This document shows positions 1 to 6,192 of a stretch of DNA of 6,351 nucleotides, in pieces; position 1 is the stretch's first letter, and the number at the start of each line of letters is the position of its first letter. A program made the translations under genes and the position numbers. The notes beneath the pieces were generated by a model, which saw only the letters and a program-made list of their open reading frames with translations, did not search any database and had not been told where the DNA came from. The stretch is from Paracoccaceae bacterium (GTDB taxonomy: Bacteria > Pseudomonadota > Alphaproteobacteria > Rhodobacterales > Rhodobacteraceae), in the NCBI GenBank assembly GCA_003535335.1, contig DOHJ01000078.1, positions 3,423 through 9,773 on the forward strand. Reading direction: 5' to 3'.

Positions 1-74
1 GGCGTTGCAGAATGGGCGGTCAGGGCAGCGGCAACAGCGCCGGCAACGGCAAGTGATTTTACGTGATAAGACAT
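1..74 (-). CDS. N-terminus of a small exported protein, partial (possible DUF2282/bufferin BufA-type)
   Basis: Only the first 25 codons are in the window; the gene continues past the left edge. Reading leftwards from an ATG at 74-72, the peptide begins MSYHVKSLAVAGAVAAAL and then runs THHS-like into TAHSATP. This is a short basic n-region followed by an Ala/Val/Gly-rich hydrophobic core, as in a Sec signal peptide, so the product is probably exported to the periplasm. A Shine-Dalgarno-like AAGGAA lies about 8 nt upstream (around 82-87). The KSLAVAGAVAAAL core resembles the start of DUF2282 proteins, the family of BufA metallophore-type bufferins, which carry Cys-containing motifs after the signal peptide. 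None of that mature region is visible, so the family name is a guess from the signal peptide alone; export is better supported. The upstream DNA contains a large hairpin and a dyad, annotated separately. Confidence 0.5.
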   Translation of the reverse strand, partial: MSYHVKSLAVAGAVAAALTAHSAT

Positions 75-91
75 ATTGGATGTTCCTTCAG

Positions 92-134
92 TTATGTTTC
101 CATGGATCGCTTGTTTGCGATAGGAAAAACATAA
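92..134 (-). promoter_or_regulatory. Long imperfect hairpin in the presumed leader of the exported-protein gene
   Basis: Positions 92-99 (TTATGTTT) and 127-134 (AAACATAA) form a perfect 8-bp inverted repeat. Inside it, 100-101 can pair with 123-124, with AA at 125-126 bulged. A further 5-bp stem, 106-110 (ATCGC) with 117-121 (GCGAT), closes a 6-nt loop, TTGTTT. The structure ends only a few nt upstream of the AAGGAA ribosome binding site of the gene starting at 74. If the transcript starts upstream of 134, this would be a 5'-UTR stem-loop; otherwise it could be a protein-binding dyad. The pairing is seen directly; its role is inference. Confidence 0.4.
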
Positions 135-156
135 GTCAGGTAACCGATCACAGGCC

Positions 157-174
157 ACACACATAAACGTGTGT
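157..174. promoter_or_regulatory. 18-bp dyad ACACAC-N6-GTGTGT
   Basis: This is a perfect inverted repeat with arms at 157-162 and 169-174 separated by ATAAAC. It lies 83 bp or more upstream of the start codon at 74, in the only non-coding space between that gene and thrS. The size and symmetry suit a dimeric regulator's operator, but no regulator gene is adjacent on this side and no clear -35/-10 pair was found beside it. It may also be a chance low-complexity palindrome of alternating purines and pyrimidines. Confidence 0.25.
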
Positions 175-214
175 CACGGCGGCGTTATTAAATGTTCGTC
201 AAATCAGGCCAGTT

Positions 215-264
215 CGGGCTAAAACCCGGCCTTTTCTGTAGGTTTGTTACAACGATAAAGGCCG
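215..264 (-). terminator. Candidate thrS terminator region (two overlapping hairpins)
   Basis: The arms CGGCCTTT (227-234) and AAAGGCCG (257-264) are perfect 8-bp complements around a 22-nt spacer and begin 14 nt after the thrS stop codon. On the minus strand the 3' arm is followed by GGTTTTAG, a poor U-tract. A second hairpin, 5 bp including one G-U pair with a TTTA loop, uses 224-228 and 215-219 and shares 227-228 with the first, so the two cannot both form fully. The position right after thrS argues for 3'-end formation or RNA protection; the weak U-tract argues against a textbook Rho-independent terminator. Confidence 0.35.
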
Positions 265-274
265 AATTGTTACA
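244..274. repeat. Two direct copies of TTGTTACA, 23 bp apart
   Basis: TTGTTACA occurs at 244-251 and 267-274, a start-to-start spacing of 23 bp or about two helical turns. The first copy lies in the loop of the 227-264 inverted repeat and the second lies between that repeat and the thrS stop. Two short copies with this spacing could be tandem protein sites or coincidence; nothing else in the window shares the motif clearly. Confidence 0.25.
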
Positions 275-277
275 GTT

Positions 278-2224
278 TCAGTTCAAATCAGGCGCGCGCG
301 CTTCTTGGCCAAGCTGTTGAACCGCCTGATCCAGCGCCACCACATTTGTGCGTTTATCGCCAAGCCGGCGGATTGAAACGGTGCGTTCTTCAACTTCGCG
401 CATGCCAATGGCCAAAATCGCCGGCACTTTGCCAAGGCTGTGTTCACGAACTTTGTAATTGATCTTTTCATTGCGCGTGTCGGCCTCGGCACGGATGCCT
501 TTGGCTTTTAGCGCGGCGACCACCTCATGCACATATTCATCCGCATCCGAAACGATCGAGGCCACAACCACTTGACGCGGAGCCAGCCAGAACGGCAGTT
601 TGCCGGCAAAGCTTTCGATTAAAATACCGATAAAACGCTCGAAACTGCCCAAAATCGCCCGATGCAGCATTACGGGGCGGTGTTTGGTCCCGTCTTCGCC
701 GATATAAGTGGCGTTCAGCCGTTCAGGCAGCACAAAATCCACCTGCAAAGTGCCACATTGCCAATCGCGGCCAATGGCGTCGGTCAGCACAAACTCCAGT
801 TTGGGGCCGTAAAACGCGCCTTCGCCGGGGTTTAGCTCGAACTCGCAGCCCACGGCTTTGGTGGCGGTCATCAATGCGGATTCGGCCTTGTCCCAAACCT
901 CGTCCGATCCGGCGCGTTTTTCGGGGCGGTCCGAGAATTTGATCGAGAATTTCTCGAATCCCAAATCCTTGTAGATCAGCGATAGCAATTGGATAAACTT
1001 TTCGGTTTCTTCTTCGATTTGGCTTTCGGTGCAAAAAATATGCGCGTCATCCTGGGTGAAACCACGCACCCGCATGATGCCGTGCAGCGCCCCCGATGGC
1101 TCGTACCGGTTGCACGAACCAAACTCGGCCATGCGCAGAGGCAGGTCGCGGTAAGATTTCAGGCCTTGGTTGAAAATCTGCACATGACAAGGGCAGTTCA
1201 TCGGTTTTAGCGCATTCACGGCCTTTTCGCGGGCGTGTTCTTCGTCAACTTCGACGATAAACATGTGTTCCTGATATTTCTCCCAGTGGCCCGAGGCCTC
1301 CCACAATTTACGATCGACAACTTGCGGGGTGTTGACCTCGACGTAATCGGCCCCGTTCTGGCGTCGGCGCATGTAATCTTGCAGTTCTGTATAGATTTTC
1401 CAGCCATTGGGATGCCAGAAAATCTGGCCCGGCGCTTCTTCTTGCATGTGGAATAAATCCATCTCGCGCCCCAGTTTGCGGTGGTCACGCTTGGCCGCTT
1501 CCTCCAGCATGTGCAGATGTTTTTTCAGATCATTCTTGTTTTGAAAGGCCACGCCGTAAATCCGCTGCAACATGGCGCGGTCACTGTCACCGCGCCAGTA
1601 GGCACCGGCAATTGACATCAATTTAAATGAATCACCCGGCACCTGACCGGTGTTTTGCAAATGCGGCCCACGGCACAGATCCTGCCAACCGCCGTGCCAA
1701 TACATCCGCAGCGGCTCATCGCCCGGGATGGCGTCGATCAACTCGACTTTGTAAGGCTCGTTATTGTCCTCGTAAAACTTTACAGCGCGGGCGCGATCCC
1801 AGATTTCTGTGCGCACCTCGTCGCGTTTGTTGATGATTTCTTTCATCTTCTTTTCGATCAGGGCGAGATCTTCTGGCACGAACGGCTCGGCCCGATCAAA
1901 ATCGTAATACCAACCACCTTTGATCACCGGGCCGATGGTGACTTGGGTGTCGGGCCAGATTTCCTGCACGGCACGGGCCATAATATGGGCGCAGTCATGG
2001 CGGATCAATTCCAGCGCCGGTTCGGTGTCTTTCATGGTGTTGATGGCGATGCTTGCATTTGTTTCAATCGGCCATTGCAAATCCCAATGCACCCCGTTCA
2101 CCGTGGCGGAAATGGCTTTTTTGCGCAAGGAATTGGAAATGCCGGCGGCGATCTCCGCCGCAGTAATGCCTGCGTCAAATTCGCGTTTAGTGCCATCGGG
2201 AAAGGTAAGTGAGACTTGGGCCAT
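278..2224 (-). CDS. thrS: Threonyl-tRNA synthetase (class II), complete
   Basis: Charges tRNA-Thr with threonine in the cytoplasm (EC 6.1.1.3) and edits mis-attached serine. The 648 residues match the family's usual length. Domain order is an N-terminal TGS domain (about 1-62), the editing/SAD domain (about 70-225), the class II catalytic core (about 240-540) and the anticodon-binding domain (about 550-640). The editing residues are all present: H76 and H80 (HDCAH), then C184 and H188 (DLCRGPH). The three zinc/threonine ligands are C344 (in MNCPCH), H395 (DDAHIF) and H521 (MLHRA). Motif 2 is around R375-R387 and motif 3 around H521-E529. Alphaproteobacterial ThrRS proteins often have NCPCH where E. 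coli has NCPGH. The ATG at 2224-2222 is chosen because AGGAG sits 7 nt upstream and the TGS domain starts at once. It is monocistronic as far as visible, with a divergent neighbour upstream. Confidence 0.98.
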   Translation of the reverse strand: MAQVSLTFPDGTKREFDAGITAAEIAAGISNSLRKKAISATVNGVHWDLQWPIETNASIAINTMKDTEPALELIRHDCAHIMARAVQEIWPDTQVTIGPVIKGGWYYDFDRAEPFVPEDLALIEKKMKEIINKRDEVRTEIWDRARAVKFYEDNNEPYKVELIDAIPGDEPLRMYWHGGWQDLCRGPHLQNTGQVPGDSFKLMSIAGAYWRGDSDRAMLQRIYGVAFQNKNDLKKHLHMLEEAAKRDHRKLGREMDLFHMQEEAPGQIFWHPNGWKIYTELQDYMRRRQNGADYVEVNTPQVVDRKLWEASGHWEKYQEHMFIVEVDEEHAREKAVNALKPMNCPCHVQIFNQGLKSYRDLPLRMAEFGSCNRYEPSGALHGIMRVRGFTQDDAHIFCTESQIEEETEKFIQLLSLIYKDLGFEKFSIKFSDRPEKRAGSDEVWDKAESALMTATKAVGCEFELNPGEGAFYGPKLEFVLTDAIGRDWQCGTLQVDFVLPERLNATYIGEDGTKHRPVMLHRAILGSFERFIGILIESFAGKLPFWLAPRQVVVASIVSDADEYVHEVVAALKAKGIRAEADTRNEKINYKVREHSLGKVPAILAIGMREVEERTVSIRRLGDKRTNVVALDQAVQQLGQEARAPDLN

Positions 2225-2227
2225 CTT

Positions 2228-2251
2228 GGCGCTCCTCGTCGTTTTGGCGCC
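2228..2251 (-). promoter_or_regulatory. thrS ribosome binding site held between two GCGCC-type arms
   Basis: The minus strand reads GGCGC (2251-2247), a 14-nt spacer, then GCGCC (2232-2228), giving a 5-bp all-GC stem. The Shine-Dalgarno GAGGAG (2237-2232) lies in the loop and its last base is in the 3' arm. GCGCCAA also occurs as a direct repeat on either side of the SD. In E. coli, ThrRS represses its own translation by binding a structured leader; whether this smaller element does anything similar is unknown. The SD assignment is solid, the hairpin role is speculative. Confidence 0.4.
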
Positions 2252-2286
2252 TACTGAACGCCCGGTTGCGGGTTTTGATTGTTGCT

Positions 2287-2315
2287 CTTTTGACGCTGCG
2301 CAGGGCTATTGTCAA
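2287..2315 (-). promoter_or_regulatory. Candidate thrS promoter
   Basis: The minus strand has a perfect sigma-70-type -35, TTGACA (2315-2310), followed by a 17-nt spacer and a weak -10, CAAAAG (2292-2287). Alphaproteobacterial housekeeping promoters typically keep a strong TTGAC and tolerate a poor -10, so the match is reasonable. Transcription would begin near 2280, leaving a leader of about 55 nt before the thrS ATG. Confidence 0.45.
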
Positions 2316-2357
2316 CGCTGCAACAATCGGCAATTTACCATTGCAGTGAAATTGTCA
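2308..2357. promoter_or_regulatory. Dyad-rich segment of the thrS/hydrolase divergent promoter region
   Basis: Several nested symmetries occur in 50 bp: ATTGT (2308-2312) with ACAAT (2323-2327), 10-bp spacer; GCAAT (2330-2334) with ATTGC (2340-2344), 5-bp spacer; CAATTT (2331-2336) with AAATTG (2349-2354); and ATTGTCA as a direct repeat at 2308-2314 and 2351-2357, 43 bp apart. The first dyad overlaps the thrS -35. A weak plus-strand promoter, TTGCAG (2341-2346) then TAAACT (2363-2368) with a 16-bp spacer, could serve the gene at 2393. Operator function is inferred only from the symmetry. Confidence 0.3.
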
Positions 2358-2392
2358 CGGGTTAAACTGTCTGGACAAACAGGAGCAGGTAA

Positions 2393-3142
2393 ATGGTGCA
2401 ATTCATCAACGCGAACGGCCGCAAAATCGCCTATCATAAAACCGGCGGCAAAGGCCCCGGGGTGGTGTTTCTGGGCGGGTTTAAATCGGATATGAACGGC
2501 ACCAAAGCCGTTGCGCTGGAGCGCTGGGCCAAAGCGCAAGGGCGGCATTTTTTGCGACTTGATTATTCGGGCCACGGCCAATCCTCGGGCCAATTCAAAG
2601 ACGGCTGTATTGGCGAATGGGCCGAAGATGCAAAAGCCGTGATTGAGGCGGTTTGTCAGGGACCGCAGGTGTTGGTCGGTTCCAGCATGGGCGGCTGGAT
2701 TTCGCTGCTGTTGACCCGCATGATACCTGAAAAAATAGTCGGGCTGGTCGGCATTGCGGCGGCCCCCGATTTTACCGAAAACAGCATGTGGGCCGGTTTT
2801 TCACCACAGCAAAGGGCCGAATTAGAGAAAACCGGTCATCTGGTTTTGCCTTCGGATTACGGCGAACCCTATATAATCACAAAGAAACTGATAGAGGACG
2901 GCAGAAAACAGCTGGTTTTGCAAACACCGCTGCCTTTGCCTTTTGCAGTGCGCCTGTTGCAAGGAACTGCAGATCATTCTGTTGAAATTCCGGTCGCTCT
3001 TGGCCTTTTGGAGCATGCAGACAGCCCCGATATGCGCCTGACATTAATCAAGGGCGGGGATCATTCGTTGTCATTGCCACAAAACCTGATCCTGATCGAA
3101 AAAACTGTGGCAGAAGTGCTGGCAATTTCAAACTGCGCCTAA
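2393..3142 (+). CDS. Alpha/beta hydrolase, ABHD10-like serine hydrolase
   Basis: A complete 249-residue single-domain alpha/beta hydrolase with no signal peptide, so probably cytoplasmic. The nucleophile elbow is GSSMGG, with S98 as nucleophile; D194 (GTADHS) and H224 (GGDHSLS) complete the triad. The sections GGFKSDMNGTKA (about 28-39), LDYSGHGQSSG (about 56-66) and VLVGSSMGGW closely follow the pattern of ABHD10 and its bacterial relatives. Mammalian ABHD10 is a mitochondrial depalmitoylase/esterase; the substrate of the bacterial proteins is not established, so a thioesterase or carboxylesterase role is only an inference. The ATG at 2393 has AGGAG at 2381-2385, 7 nt upstream. It is divergent from thrS, and a second hydrolase-fold gene follows after 71 nt on the same strand. 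Confidence 0.88.
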   Translation: MVQFINANGRKIAYHKTGGKGPGVVFLGGFKSDMNGTKAVALERWAKAQGRHFLRLDYSGHGQSSGQFKDGCIGEWAEDAKAVIEAVCQGPQVLVGSSMGGWISLLLTRMIPEKIVGLVGIAAAPDFTENSMWAGFSPQQRAELEKTGHLVLPSDYGEPYIITKKLIEDGRKQLVLQTPLPLPFAVRLLQGTADHSVEIPVALGLLEHADSPDMRLTLIKGGDHSLSLPQNLILIEKTVAEVLAISNCA

Positions 3143-3213
3143 ATGCCCATAGGCAAAGCGGCGATGATGTCGTAACTTGCGGCAAATCCACAAAAGCAGC
3201 GAGCACCCGAATT

Positions 3214-3924
3214 ATGGCCGAACCCCTGTTACTGATCCCCTCGATGATGAGTGATGCGCGGGTATTTTCGCCCCAGATTACCGAATTTTCGACCGAAAGG
3301 GCGGTGCATATCGCCGCTGTTACCAATTGCGAAACCATTTCCGAAATGGCCGCGTCTGTTTTGAAATCCGCTCCGGAAAATTTTGCGCTTGCGGGTCATG
3401 GAATGGGGGCTGTGGTGGCCATGGATTTGTTGCGCACCGCACCGGATCGGGTGTCGCGCATTGCCCTGATCAGCACCAACTTGCAATCGGAAACACCGGC
3501 AGACGCCGCCGCCCGAGAGCCGCAAATCGTCAAGGTCATGGGCGGGCGACTGGAAGACGTGCTAAAAGATGTCATAAAACCGGAGTGTTTGGCCGCTGGC
3601 CCAATTCAGGCCAAGGTTCTGGCCTTGGTACAAGCCATGGGTGCGCATCTTGGCGAAGGTGAATTCGTGCGTCAAACGCGGGCAATGCAACGTCGTCCCG
3701 ACCATCAAAAAACCTTGCGAAAAATCAAGATACCTGCGCTGGTTTTATGTGGGGCGCAAGACAGCCTAACGCCGCCGCGCCGCCACCAGTTCATGTCGGA
3801 AATGATCCCGTATGGCAGTCTGTGTATTATTGATGATGCCGGACATTTCCCAACACTCGAATCTCCCAAGGCTACAAATGACGCTCTGCGGAAATGGTTG
3901 GATGCGCCGCTTGTGTTGCGTTGA
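3214..3924 (+). CDS. Alpha/beta-hydrolase-fold protein lacking the nucleophile serine
   Basis: A complete 236-residue protein of the MenH/PcaD-like alpha/beta hydrolase fold: first strand LLLIPSMMSDARVF (about 5-18), nucleophile-elbow region ALAGHGMGAVVAM (58-70), a helical cap (about 92-165) and the C-terminal PALVLCGAQDSLTPP (174-188) and DDAGHFPTLE (207-216). The acid D183 and base H211 are in place, but the elbow reads G61-H62-G63-M64-G65. The expected Ser is Gly, encoded by GGA at 3400-3402. The usual HG or PG oxyanion-loop motif near the N-terminus is PS here. Ser-dependent hydrolysis is therefore unlikely; a lyase, cofactor-free or non-catalytic role is possible. The start is the only in-frame ATG before the first strand; no good SD is visible (weak purines at 3199-3204), which fits translation dependent on the upstream gene. 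It is not a recent duplicate of its hydrolase neighbour, because motifs and cap differ throughout. Confidence 0.85.
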   Translation: MAEPLLLIPSMMSDARVFSPQITEFSTERAVHIAAVTNCETISEMAASVLKSAPENFALAGHGMGAVVAMDLLRTAPDRVSRIALISTNLQSETPADAAAREPQIVKVMGGRLEDVLKDVIKPECLAAGPIQAKVLALVQAMGAHLGEGEFVRQTRAMQRRPDHQKTLRKIKIPALVLCGAQDSLTPPRRHQFMSEMIPYGSLCIIDDAGHFPTLESPKATNDALRKWLDAPLVLR

Positions 3925-3939
3925 ATTTGGCCCTGGAAT

Positions 3940-3956
3940 TTTCGCTAAAAACGAAA
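3940..3956. promoter_or_regulatory. Small dyad overlapping the LysR-gene ribosome binding site
   Basis: TTTCG (3940-3944) and CGAAA (3952-3956) form a 5-bp inverted repeat around CTAAAAA. The right arm overlaps the AAAGG Shine-Dalgarno of the LysR gene. It could be an autoregulatory site or a weak RNA hairpin limiting translation, but a 5-bp A/T-rich dyad can easily arise by chance. Confidence 0.2.
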
Positions 3957-3966
3957 GGTATTTGTG

Positions 3967-4932
3967 ATGGTTGCAGCCACCGGACGCATCACCCTTTGGG
4001 GCATCGAGGTGTTCCTTGCCACAGCTGACGAAGGCTCGATTTCATCGGCGGCCCGCAGGCTCGAGGCCAGTGCGTCGGCCGTCAGCCAGCAGTTAAGCAA
4101 TCTGGAAACCGCGCTGGGCACCATATTGCTGAACCGTGCGTCACGCCCCGTAACCTTGACCCCGTCGGGTGAGATTTTCCGAAAACGGGCACAGCTGATC
4201 CTGAATGAGGCCACGCAGGCGCGGGCGGAACTGGCCATGACCGACATGTCGGCGTTAACCCGGTTTCGTCTGGGCATGATCGAGGATTTTGATGCCGACG
4301 TCACGCCGCGTTTGCTGTCTGACATGGCTGATAATTTCAAAGGTTGCCAGTTTTTGCTGGAAACCGGTGCCAGCCACCGTTTGTTTGATTTGCTGGACAG
4401 CCGTGCGCTGGATGTGATCGTGGCGGCCGATATGGGCGCAACTGCGGACTGGATGGAAGTGCACCCGTTGATCAGCGAGCCATTTGTGGCGGCTGTTCCC
4501 AAAGGCGCGGTTGCCGGTGCCGATGATGTTTTGGCCCAACTAAAATCGCTGCCCTTGATCCAGTACACCCAACGCCACCACATGGGCCGTCAAATCGCCG
4601 CACATTTGGGCCGCCAAAACCTGACTTTGGCGCATCGCTTTGAGCTGGACAGCTACCACGCCATCATGGCGCTGGTGGCGGCGCGGGTAGGCTGGACTAT
4701 TTTAACCCCGCTGGGTTATTTGCGCGCCCGGCGGTTTCACGATCAGGTCGAAATAATCAAGCTGCCGTTTGATCCGCTAAGCCGCAGTATTTCGCTGATT
4801 GCACGTCGCGGTGTGCTACAGGACATGCCTCAAGATGTGGCCGACCGTTTGCGCCTGTTGTTACAGGAAATCATCGTCGATCCGGCGATCAAGGCCATGC
4901 CGTGGATCGCCAAGGATCTGAGGTTGCTTTAG
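3967..4932 (+). CDS. LysR-family transcriptional regulator
   Basis: A complete 321-residue regulator. An N-terminal winged helix-turn-helix occupies about 8-66, with the typical pattern EVFLATADEGSISSAARRL followed by SASAVSQQLSNLE and RPVTLTPSGE. A linker helix (about 67-92) leads to a two-lobed substrate-binding domain (about 98-295) that would bind a small effector. LysR proteins normally act as tetramers on a T-N11-A operator and often control an adjacent or divergent gene. Here no gene is divergent from it, so the target is not obvious; the upstream hydrolase pair or the convergent aminotransferase are candidates. The ATG at 3967 is preferred over the GTG directly before it (3964) because AAAGG (3954-3958) is then 8 nt upstream. 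It starts 42 nt after the preceding stop, so co-transcription is likely. Its TAG overlaps the stop codon of the convergent gene. Confidence 0.93.
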   Translation: MVAATGRITLWGIEVFLATADEGSISSAARRLEASASAVSQQLSNLETALGTILLNRASRPVTLTPSGEIFRKRAQLILNEATQARAELAMTDMSALTRFRLGMIEDFDADVTPRLLSDMADNFKGCQFLLETGASHRLFDLLDSRALDVIVAADMGATADWMEVHPLISEPFVAAVPKGAVAGADDVLAQLKSLPLIQYTQRHHMGRQIAAHLGRQNLTLAHRFELDSYHAIMALVAARVGWTILTPLGYLRARRFHDQVEIIKLPFDPLSRSISLIARRGVLQDMPQDVADRLRLLLQEIIVDPAIKAMPWIAKDLRLL

Positions 4933-6116
4933 GCGACTGCTTTGGCCTGTTTGACCAATTCGGCCGATTTGATCAGCGCGTTTGTGATGTAATCCAGATC
5001 CGGCGTTTTTAGCCGTGCCGGCAGGCGCACATCGCAGGCCCGCATCAGCATGGCACGGGTTTGTGGCAAATGCGGCGTTTCACCGATAAATTGCCAGTTC
5101 CAAAAGGCGCGTGCGTTGTCTTTGGACAGGCCAAACACCTGCACAGCCATGTCGATGCGTTTGGTTTCATCGGCAAAGGCCAGGGTTTGCTCGTCGCTGA
5201 AATCAACCAGATTGAATTGAATTGAATCCGGTGCGCGGCTCTCGGGGCCAAGCGCATCCGGCACGCTGAAATACGGTGTTTTGTTCAGCAGATCAGCCAC
5301 GTAATCGTGATTTCGCAAGCCGTTGATAACCCGCTCGGGCACCTTGGAAATCTGCGCACGTGCGACAGCGGCCGACAGATTTTGCAGCCGCAAATTATAA
5401 AGCGGCAGTTTGTTTTGCCAAAATTCAAAGCGGTCATGCACCACGGGATGTTTTTTCCAGTTATGCTCATAAGCGCCGGACATGATGATCATCTGGGCAA
5501 TCAGATCGGCATCATCGGTAATTAAAATGCCGCCTTCACCGGAATTTATCAGCTTGTAAGATTGAAACGAAAAGCAGCCAATTATGCCCATCGTGCCGAT
5601 GTTTTTGTTGTCCCAAGTGGTGCCGAGTGAATGGGCCGCATCCTCGATCACCGGAATATTGCGGGCATCACACAGCGCCATAATCGCATCCATATCAGAG
5701 GTGTGGCCGCGCATGTGGCTGATGATTACGGCTTTGATGCTGTCGTCCAGTTTGGCCTCGAAATCGGCCATATTAACGCGGTAATTATCGGCGACTTCAA
5801 CCAGAACGGGCTTGCATTCGGCATGCACAATCGCCGAAGGAACTGCCGCAAAGGTGAATGCGGGGATTATAACTTTGGCGTCGCGGGGCAGTTGCAGCGC
5901 TTTTAGCGACAGGAACAACGCAGCTGAACAGGATGAAACCGCAAGGGCAAATTTCGCCCCCATCATTTGGGCAAATTCGGCTTCCAGCAGGGCAACGGGC
6001 GATGCTGCGGATGACGTATAGCGAAACAAATCACCGGTTTGCAGCATGCGGCTGATTTCTTCCAAGGCCTGCTCTGGAATTGGTTCTGCATCATAGACGT
6101 TCGGGGCTTTTGACAT
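4929..6116 (-). CDS. DegT/DnrJ/EryC1/StrS-family PLP-dependent aminotransferase
   Basis: A complete 395-residue fold-type I aminotransferase of the sugar/cyclitol aminotransferase superfamily, cytoplasmic. The PLP-binding lysine is K188 in CFSFQSYKLINSGEGG; D159 in IEDAAHSLG contacts the pyridine nitrogen; S61-S64 (SSCSAAL) and F88 in IPAFTFAA bind the phosphate and stack on the ring. Family members usually move an amino group from Glu or Gln to a keto-sugar or keto-inositol, but some are dehydratases or act on other carbonyls. K188 argues for transamination, since the dehydratase branch has His there. No sugar-nucleotide or polysaccharide genes are present, so the substrate is unknown. The ATG at 6116-6114 is supported by AAAGG 7 nt upstream. 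A terminator separates it from the upstream same-strand gene, and its 3' end overlaps the LysR gene by 4 nt, tail to tail. Confidence 0.93.
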   Translation of the reverse strand: MSKAPNVYDAEPIPEQALEEISRMLQTGDLFRYTSSAASPVALLEAEFAQMMGAKFALAVSSCSAALFLSLKALQLPRDAKVIIPAFTFAAVPSAIVHAECKPVLVEVADNYRVNMADFEAKLDDSIKAVIISHMRGHTSDMDAIMALCDARNIPVIEDAAHSLGTTWDNKNIGTMGIIGCFSFQSYKLINSGEGGILITDDADLIAQMIIMSGAYEHNWKKHPVVHDRFEFWQNKLPLYNLRLQNLSAAVARAQISKVPERVINGLRNHDYVADLLNKTPYFSVPDALGPESRAPDSIQFNLVDFSDEQTLAFADETKRIDMAVQVFGLSKDNARAFWNWQFIGETPHLPQTRAMLMRACDVRLPARLKTPDLDYITNALIKSAELVKQAKAVA

Positions 6117-6163
6117 GTCTTCGCCTTTCCTGAATGTATCTTTCGGAAAAGCTGTAAATCAAA

Positions 6164-6192
6164 AGTTAACGCATTTCCATCCCTTTGATCAA
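6164..6192 (-). promoter_or_regulatory. Candidate promoter for the aminotransferase gene
   Basis: The minus strand has TTGATC (6192-6187), a 17-nt spacer and TTAACT (6169-6164), which would start transcription near 6157, about 40 nt before the ATG. The -35 abuts the U-tract of the preceding terminator. An alternative pair, TTGATT (6162-6157) and GATACA (6140-6135), would leave almost no leader before the SD and is less likely. Both are weak matches; the presence of a terminator upstream is the better reason to expect a promoter here. Confidence 0.3.

Noticed and set aside
75..277. Possible small RNA or tRNA gene in the left intergenic region
   Set aside because: No cloverleaf, no tRNA consensus elements and no clear promoter plus terminator pair; the structures present are better read as leader and 3'-end elements.
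2143..2160. GC-rich inverted repeat CGGCGG-N6-CCGCCG within thrS
   Set aside because: It falls in Ala/Gly codons of the TGS domain, where such repeats are expected by chance.
1655..2495. Long open frames (185 and 191 codons) on the plus strand opposite the 5' part of thrS
   Set aside because: They lie antisense to a fully conserved thrS, have no recognisable domain and no good ribosome binding site, and overlap each other; they are by-products of thrS codon bias.
3143..3213. Possible terminator or promoter between the two hydrolase-fold genes
   Set aside because: Only a 4-bp hairpin (TGCC/GGCA) without a T-run, and no convincing -35/-10 pair.
3945..4583. 212-codon minus-strand frame opposite the LysR gene
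   Set aside because: Composition is Ser/Ala-rich with no family features, and it is a mirror of the well-supported LysR coding sequence.
4904..4945. Weak inverted repeats (TCGCC/GGCGA and GCCAA/TTGGC) around the convergent stop codons, considered as a bidirectional terminator
   Set aside because: Only 5-bp stems with long loops and no T-tract on either strand.
5211..5225. Three tandem copies of ATTGA inside the aminotransferase gene, considered as a phase-variation repeat
   Set aside because: Three 5-bp units are too few for meaningful slippage, and the encoded DSIQFNLV segment reads as normal protein.
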